From Acetobacteraceae bacterium (GTDB lineage Bacteria; Pseudomonadota; Alphaproteobacteria; Acetobacterales; Acetobacteraceae): a stretch of DNA of 10,676 nucleotides. The stretch spans positions 1-10,676 of the forward strand of contig DAHWBL010000108.1 of NCBI GenBank assembly GCA_027323595.1, in the 5' to 3' direction. Positions within the stretch are counted from its first letter, which is position 1. Each line of letters starts with the position of its first letter. The position numbers were made by a program, and so were the translations under genes. Below the pieces are notes generated by a model. That model was not told the DNA's origin and made no database searches. It saw nothing but the letters and a program-made list of their open reading frames with translations. This document shows, piece by piece, positions 6,972 through 10,676 of this stretch.

Positions 6972-8131
6972 TGCGCGCGCCCGGCGCGTGCCTGCTCGCG
7001 CTGCTGCTCGCCGGCCCGGCGATGGCGGCGGATCACATCACCATCGGCTTCATCTCCACCCTCACCGGCCCGGGCGGTCTTACCGGCATCAAGACCCGCG
7101 AGGGCATGCGCCTTGGCATCGAGGTTCTGGGCGGCAAAATCGGCGGTCTGCCGGTTACCTTCCTGTCCGAGGATGACCAGCAGAAGCCCGAGATCGGCCG
7201 CCAGATCGCCGAGAAATATCTGTTGCAGGATCATGCCGACGTGGTCGTTGCCGGCGGCTTCTCCAACGTCTTTCTCGCCATCGAAGGGGTGGTCGCCAAG
7301 GCGAAAATTCCGGTGATCAGCGTCAATGCCGGCCCCTCCGCGCTCGCCGGCAAGGAATGTTCGCCTTATTTCTTCAGCACCTCCTGGCAGGGCGACAATT
7401 ACGCCGAGGCGATGGGCGCGGCGCTGGAAAAACGCGGGGTGAAGAACCCCTATCTGATGGCGCCCAACTACGTCGCCGGTCGCGACGTGCTCACCGGCTT
7501 CAAGCGCAGCTTCACCGGCCCGCTCGCCGGGGAGGTCTATACCCCGCTCGCGCAGCTCGATTTCTCCGCCGAGCTCGCCTCGCTGCGCGCCGCCAACCCC
7601 GGCGCGGTGTTCGTCTTTTATCCCGGCGGGCTGGGGCTGCAATTTCTCAAGCAATGGGCGCAGTCGGGCCTGGGCGAGAAAATCCCGCTCTACACCGCCT
7701 ACACGCTCGATGTGACCTCACTGCCCGCGGTCGGCGAGGCGGCGATGGGCACCGAGCTCACCAGCTTCTGGAGTGCCGAGCTCGACAATCCCGCCAACAA
7801 GAGGTTCGTCGCCGCCTACCGCAAGATGTTCGATGGCCCGCCGATGGAATATGCCGCCCAGGCCTATGATTCGATCATGCTGCTGGATGCCGCGGTGCGC
7901 GCGATCGGCGGCAGGATCGAGGACAGGCCGGCATTCCTGGCCGCGATCCGCGCCGCGAAGTTCGACTCCGTGCGCGGCAATTTCCATTTCGCCAATGACG
8001 GCTTTCCGACGCAGGATTTCTACCTCGAAAAAATCGTCCGCGGGGCGGACGGCAAGCCCACCATGAAGCTGGAGGACAAGGTGCTGGCGGACCATTCCAA
8101 CGCCTACGCCAAGGAATGTCCGCTGAAGTAG
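6971..8131 (+). CDS. LivK-type ABC transporter substrate-binding protein (Sec signal)
   Basis: This is a 386-residue periplasmic binding protein of the branched-chain amino acid family. A clear Sec signal peptide, MRAPGACLLALLLAGPAMA, is cleaved after AMA near residue 19. The mature start DHITIGFISTLTGPGGLTG is the family's first strand and ligand loop. Further motifs are FLSEDDQQKPEIGRQIAEKYL, DVVVAGGFSNVFLAI, and PVISVNAGPS; the last corresponds to the family's strand leading into the inter-lobe hinge. It differs clearly from the first binding protein in signal type and sequence, so the two are not a recent tandem duplicate. The start ATG shares one base with the upstream stop (TGATG); GTG at 6968 is an in-frame alternative. 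An AAAAAGG stretch serves as a weak ribosome-binding site. Coupling to the methyltransferase gene makes a functional link likely. The stop codon lies in the loop of a probable terminator. Confidence 0.9.
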   Translation: MRAPGACLLALLLAGPAMAADHITIGFISTLTGPGGLTGIKTREGMRLGIEVLGGKIGGLPVTFLSEDDQQKPEIGRQIAEKYLLQDHADVVVAGGFSNVFLAIEGVVAKAKIPVISVNAGPSALAGKECSPYFFSTSWQGDNYAEAMGAALEKRGVKNPYLMAPNYVAGRDVLTGFKRSFTGPLAGEVYTPLAQLDFSAELASLRAANPGAVFVFYPGGLGLQFLKQWAQSGLGEKIPLYTAYTLDVTSLPAVGEAAMGTELTSFWSAELDNPANKRFVAAYRKMFDGPPMEYAAQAYDSIMLLDAAVRAIGGRIEDRPAFLAAIRAAKFDSVRGNFHFANDGFPTQDFYLEKIVRGADGKPTMKLEDKVLADHSNAYAKECPLK

Positions 8132-8148
8132 ACAGCGGGGTTTTTATT
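8119..8148 (+). terminator. Probable intrinsic terminator of the binding-protein/methyltransferase cassette
   Basis: CCGCTG (8120-8125) pairs with CAGCGG (8133-8138), extended by one U-G pair. The 7-nt loop contains the TAG stop codon of the binding-protein gene. After two G residues comes TTTTTATT (8141-8148). The stem is short but the T run is clear in an otherwise GC-rich sequence. Confidence 0.6.
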
Positions 8149-8176
8149 GGCGGATATTTGAGCCGTGAGGGACCGC

Positions 8177-8257
8177 CCCCCACCCCGGCCCTCCCCACAA
8201 GGGGGAGGGAGTTGTCTGTCTTCTCCCTCCCCCTTGTGGGGAGGGTCGGGGTGGGGG
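8177..8257. repeat. 35-bp inverted repeat, nested palindromic intergenic element
   Basis: The left arm (8177-8211) and right arm (8223-8257) pair over 35 positions with one mismatch (8188/8246), which is a G-U pair in plus-strand RNA. The loop is 11 nt (8212-8222). Each arm is itself a hairpin, CCCTCCCC/GGGGAGGG (8189-8196 with 8202-8209, and 8225-8232 with 8238-8245). It sits between convergent genes and could block transcription from both sides. In form it matches a dispersed palindromic repeat that often appears in alphaproteobacterial genomes, where spurious translation gives PTPALP-like and PLVGRVGVG-like peptides; it does so here too. Confidence 0.85.
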
Positions 8258-8278
8258 TGTCGCGACGGTCTTGGTTTT

Positions 8279-8292
8279 GGCGGAGAGCCGCC
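8279..8292. other. Small GC hairpin just after the purD stop
   Basis: GGCGG (8279-8283) and CCGCC (8288-8292) are separated by AGAG. On the plus strand it is followed by GTTATTTC, and on the minus strand by AAAACC. It lies between the purD stop and the large inverted repeat. It lacks a T run on the purD strand, so purD transcription more likely ends in the large repeat. Confidence 0.4.
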
Positions 8293-8293
8293 G

Positions 8294-9556
8294 TTATTTC
8301 ATTACGCCGATGTCGGACCGGCAGAATCCGTCCGCCCAGGTGATCCGTCCCACCGCGCGATAGGCGGCCGTGCGCGCGGCGGCGATGGTGGGTCCGCTGC
8401 CCACGATGGTCAGAACCCTGCCGCCATCAGCCACGATCTGGTCGCCCAGCGCGCGCGTGCCGGCGTGAAACACCATCACGTCGGGTGTCGCGGCGGCTTC
8501 ATCCAGCCCGCCGATCACGCCGCCGCGCGCCACCGCGCCCGGATAGCCGGCCGCGGCCATCACCACGCCCACGCTCGCCGCATCGGCCCAGCGCAGATCG
8601 AAATCGGCGAGCTCGCCCTCGCACGCGGCAACCAGTGCGGCGAGCAGATCGCTTTTCAGCCGCGGCAGCAGCACCTGGGTTTCGGGATCGCCGACCCGTG
8701 CATTGAACTCGATCAGTTTCGGCCCCGCGTCGGTCAGCATCAGCCCGGCGAACAGGATGCCGCGAAACGGCGTGCCGGCCGCCGCCATCGCCGCGAGCGT
8801 CGGGCGGATGATCGTTGCCATCACCGTCTCGATCAGCGCCGGGGTGGCCTCGGGCGGTGGTGAGATCGCGCCCATGCCGCCGGTGTTGGGGCCGGTGTCG
8901 CCATCGCCCACGCGCTTGTGGTCGCGCGCGGCGCCCAGCGGGATGGCGTTGGTGCCGTCGCACAGCGCGAACACCGACATCTCGGTGCCCACCATGCATT
9001 CCTCGATCACCAGGCTCCGCCCCGCCGCGCCCATGCTGTGATCGCGCATCATCGCGTTCACCGCGGCCACCGCCTCGTCCACGCTGGCCGCCACCACCAC
9101 GCCCTTGCCGGCGGCCAGCCCGTCGGCCTTCACCACGATCGGCGCGCCGTGCGCGCGGATATGGGCGATCGCCGCGTCGGCATCGTCAAAGCGCGCCCAG
9201 GCGGCGGTGGGGATGCCGGCCTTGTCGCAGATCGCCTTGGTGAAGGACTTGCTGCCCTCCAGCCGCGCGGCCGCCATGCTCGGCCCGCAGCAGGCGATCC
9301 CGGCGGCCGCGCACGCATCGGCGATGCCCGCGACCAGGGGCGCCTCGGGTCCGGGCAGCACCAGGTCGATCGCGTTGTCGCGCGCGAAGCCCACGAGCCC
9401 GGCCACGTCGTCGGCGGCGATCGCCACGTTGGTGCCGCAGGCGGCGGTGCCCGGATTGCCTGGCGCGATGAACAGTTTTGTCAGCAGCGGGCTGCCCGCC
9501 AGCGCCCAGGCCAGCGCATGCTCGCGCCCGCCGCCGCCCACCAGGAGGATGTTCAT
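8294..9556 (-). CDS. purD: Phosphoribosylamine--glycine ligase (GAR synthetase)
   Basis: This 420-residue cytoplasmic enzyme carries out the second step of purine synthesis, joining glycine to 5-phosphoribosylamine with ATP. The N-terminal domain opens with MNILLVGGGGREHALAW, and LPGPEAPLVAG (67-77) binds the phosphoribosylamine side. The ATP-grasp core has VVKADGLAAGKGVVVA (141-156), VIEECMVGTEMSVF (183-196), the glycine loop GDTGPNTGGMGA (219-230), and the metal-binding segment LIEFNARVGDPETQ with Glu283 and Asn285. Length is normal and there is no fusion to purM or purN. The start is supported by GGAGAG, 6 nt upstream. The gene is divergent from xseA over a 52-bp spacer and convergent with the binding-protein cassette. 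Confidence 0.98.
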   Translation of the reverse strand: MNILLVGGGGREHALAWALAGSPLLTKLFIAPGNPGTAACGTNVAIAADDVAGLVGFARDNAIDLVLPGPEAPLVAGIADACAAAGIACCGPSMAAARLEGSKSFTKAICDKAGIPTAAWARFDDADAAIAHIRAHGAPIVVKADGLAAGKGVVVAASVDEAVAAVNAMMRDHSMGAAGRSLVIEECMVGTEMSVFALCDGTNAIPLGAARDHKRVGDGDTGPNTGGMGAISPPPEATPALIETVMATIIRPTLAAMAAAGTPFRGILFAGLMLTDAGPKLIEFNARVGDPETQVLLPRLKSDLLAALVAACEGELADFDLRWADAASVGVVMAAAGYPGAVARGGVIGGLDEAAATPDVMVFHAGTRALGDQIVADGGRVLTIVGSGPTIAAARTAAYRAVGRITWADGFCRSDIGVMK

Positions 9557-9608
9557 CGCCCGCTCTCCATCACTTCAAACCGCCCGCGCTCTAGCATAGG
9601 CTGGCCCG
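9557..9608. promoter_or_regulatory. Short divergent purD/xseA promoter region
   Basis: The 52-bp spacer must hold promoters for both genes unless they lie inside the opposing gene. CTAGCATAG (9591-9599) offers a -10 on each strand: TAGCAT (9592-9597, plus) and TATGCT (9598-9593, minus). For purD this leaves about 30 nt of leader including GGAGAG (9568-9563). For xseA it would put the RNA start only about 3-6 nt before the ATG. The -35 boxes are not clear on either side. Confidence 0.35.
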
Positions 9609-10676
9609 ATGGATCAGCCCTCACCAAAGCCGCCCGGCAACCTGCCCGAATTCAGCGTCTCCGAAATCTCGGCGGCGGTGAAGCGCACGCTGGAGGGCGC
9701 GTTCGGCCGGGTGCGGGTGCGCGGCGAGATCACCGAGCTGAAGCGCTACCCGTCCGGGCACATCTATTTCTCGCTCAAGGACGAGGGCGGCAAGATCGCC
9801 GCGGTGGTGTGGAAATTCGCGGTGCCGCGCCTGGGGCTGCAACCCGAAAGCGGCGTCGAGGTGATCGCCACCGGCAAGGTGTCGTCCTATGGCGACCGCT
9901 CCAGCTACCAGATCATCGTCGATCGGCTGGAATTCGCCGGCGCGGGCGCGCTGCTGGCGCGGATCGAGGCGCTGAAGGCCAGGCTCGCCGCCGAGGGGCT
10001 GTTCGACCCGGCGCGGCGGCGCAAGCTGCCGCTGCTGCCCGGCGTGATCGGCGTGGTCAGCTCGCCGCAGGGCGCGGTGATCCAGGACATCCGCACCACC
10101 ATCGCCCGGCGCTTCCCCCGCCCGATCCTGCTCTGGCCGGTGCCGGTGCAGGGCGAGGGCGCGGCGGCGAAGATCGTCGCCGCCATCGAGGGCTTCGACG
10201 CCATCGTCCCTGGCGGGCCGGTGCCGCGCCCCGATGTGCTCATCATCGCGCGCGGCGGCGGCAGCCTCGAAGACCTGATGGCCTTCAATGACGAGGCGGT
10301 GGTGCGCGCCGCCGCCGCCTGCTCGATCCCGCTGATCTCGGCGGTGGGCCATGAGACCGACACCACGCTGATCGATTTCGCCGCCGACCAGCGCGCGCCC
10401 ACCCCCACCGCGGCGGCCGAGCTCGCGGTGCCGGCGCGGCTGGATCTGCTCGCCGATCTCGCCCACACCGCCGCCCGCCTCGCCGGCGCGCTCGCGCGCG
10501 GCACCCAGACCCGGCGGATGGCGCTGGAACGCGCCGCCGCGCGGCTGCCCGACCTGCCCGGCCTGCTGGGTTTCGCGCGCCAGCGGGTGGATGACCGCGC
10601 GCTGCGGCTGCGCCGCGCCCTGCCGGCGTTGGTGCAGATCCGCCGCGCCGCGCTGCTGCGCGCCGAGCGCGGCATG
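9609..10676 (+). CDS. xseA: Exodeoxyribonuclease VII large subunit (3' end cut by window)
   Basis: The first 356 codons are present and open to the window edge. Exonuclease VII degrades single-stranded DNA in both directions during repair, with XseB as its small partner. The N-terminal OB-fold is visible at about residues 14-107 (FSVSEISAAVKRTLEG, VRVRGEITELKRYPSGHIYFSLKD). The catalytic core follows: GVIGVVSSPQGAVIQDI with Asp160, LIIARGGGSLEDLMAFNDE, and SAVGHETDTTLIDFAADQRAPTPTAAAE. After about residue 275 the Ala/Arg-rich segment matches the start of the extended coiled-coil region of XseA. Full-length homologues are usually 400-500 residues, so roughly 50-150 residues are missing. The ATG at 9609 is the only sensible start before the OB-fold, yet it has no Shine-Dalgarno (TGGCCCG precedes it), so the transcript may be leaderless or nearly so. 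Confidence 0.97.
   Translation, partial: MDQPSPKPPGNLPEFSVSEISAAVKRTLEGAFGRVRVRGEITELKRYPSGHIYFSLKDEGGKIAAVVWKFAVPRLGLQPESGVEVIATGKVSSYGDRSSYQIIVDRLEFAGAGALLARIEALKARLAAEGLFDPARRRKLPLLPGVIGVVSSPQGAVIQDIRTTIARRFPRPILLWPVPVQGEGAAAKIVAAIEGFDAIVPGGPVPRPDVLIIARGGGSLEDLMAFNDEAVVRAAAACSIPLISAVGHETDTTLIDFAADQRAPTPTAAAELAVPARLDLLADLAHTAARLAGALARGTQTRRMALERAAARLPDLPGLLGFARQRVDDRALRLRRALPALVQIRRAALLRAERGM

Noticed and set aside
6563..7654. A 363-codon minus-strand frame opposite the methyltransferase/second binding-protein junction
   Set aside because: It is another GC-driven antisense frame across two motif-bearing genes on the plus strand.
8177..8257. CRISPR array or riboswitch
   Set aside because: There is only one inverted pair with an 11-nt loop, no repeated direct units with spacers, and the element lies downstream of convergent genes rather than in a leader.
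8116..8863. Small plus-strand frames reading PTPALPTRGREL and PLVGRVGVG
   Set aside because: These peptides are the translation of the palindromic repeat and its flanks, a known source of false gene calls, and they continue antisense into purD.
8918..10291. A 457-codon plus-strand frame spanning antisense purD and out-of-frame xseA
   Set aside because: It crosses two real genes in the wrong strand or frame, and its translation is Arg/Gly/Ala-rich without motifs.

Overview
The window is GC-rich bacterial chromosome with the gene content and protein style of an alphaproteobacterium. An sdhCDAB operon with alphaproteobacterial-type SdhC and SdhD, a divergent purD/xseA pair, numerous LivK-type binding proteins and a 'CCCTCCCC..GGGGAGGG' palindromic repeat all fit Rhodospirillales, possibly Acetobacteraceae. 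The family assignment is an inference from style only; no rRNA or other marker is present.

Layout. (1) Positions 1-4229, minus strand: the complete succinate dehydrogenase (complex II) operon sdhC-sdhD-sdhA-sdhB, followed 25 bp later by a dual-specificity-type tyrosine phosphatase gene that runs off the left edge. (2) Positions 4230-4442: a divergent intergenic region with an AT-rich perfect palindrome that probably carries promoter elements. (3) Positions 4443-8131, plus strand: a three-gene cassette of a LivK-type periplasmic binding protein with a Tat-like signal, a stand-alone zinc methyltransferase related to the catalytic domain of MetE, and a second LivK-type binding protein with a Sec signal. 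No permease or ATPase gene lies within the window. (4) Positions 8132-8293: a convergent junction with a likely intrinsic terminator, a large nested inverted repeat and a small hairpin. (5) Positions 8294-9556, minus strand: purD. (6) Positions 9557-9608: a 52-bp divergent spacer. (7) Position 9609 to the right edge, plus strand: the first 356 codons of xseA.

How the genes work together. The Sdh proteins form one membrane complex linking the TCA cycle to the quinone pool. purD (purine synthesis) and xseA (DNA repair) are unrelated housekeeping genes that share a short promoter region. The least ordinary part is the cassette at 4443-8131. The methyltransferase and the second binding protein share a TGATG junction, so uptake of a small molecule and a thiol- or methyl-transfer reaction on it are plausibly linked. 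The substrate cannot be read from the sequence. Most of the window is ordinary core genome, and I see no CRISPR array, RNA gene, insertion sequence or phage gene.
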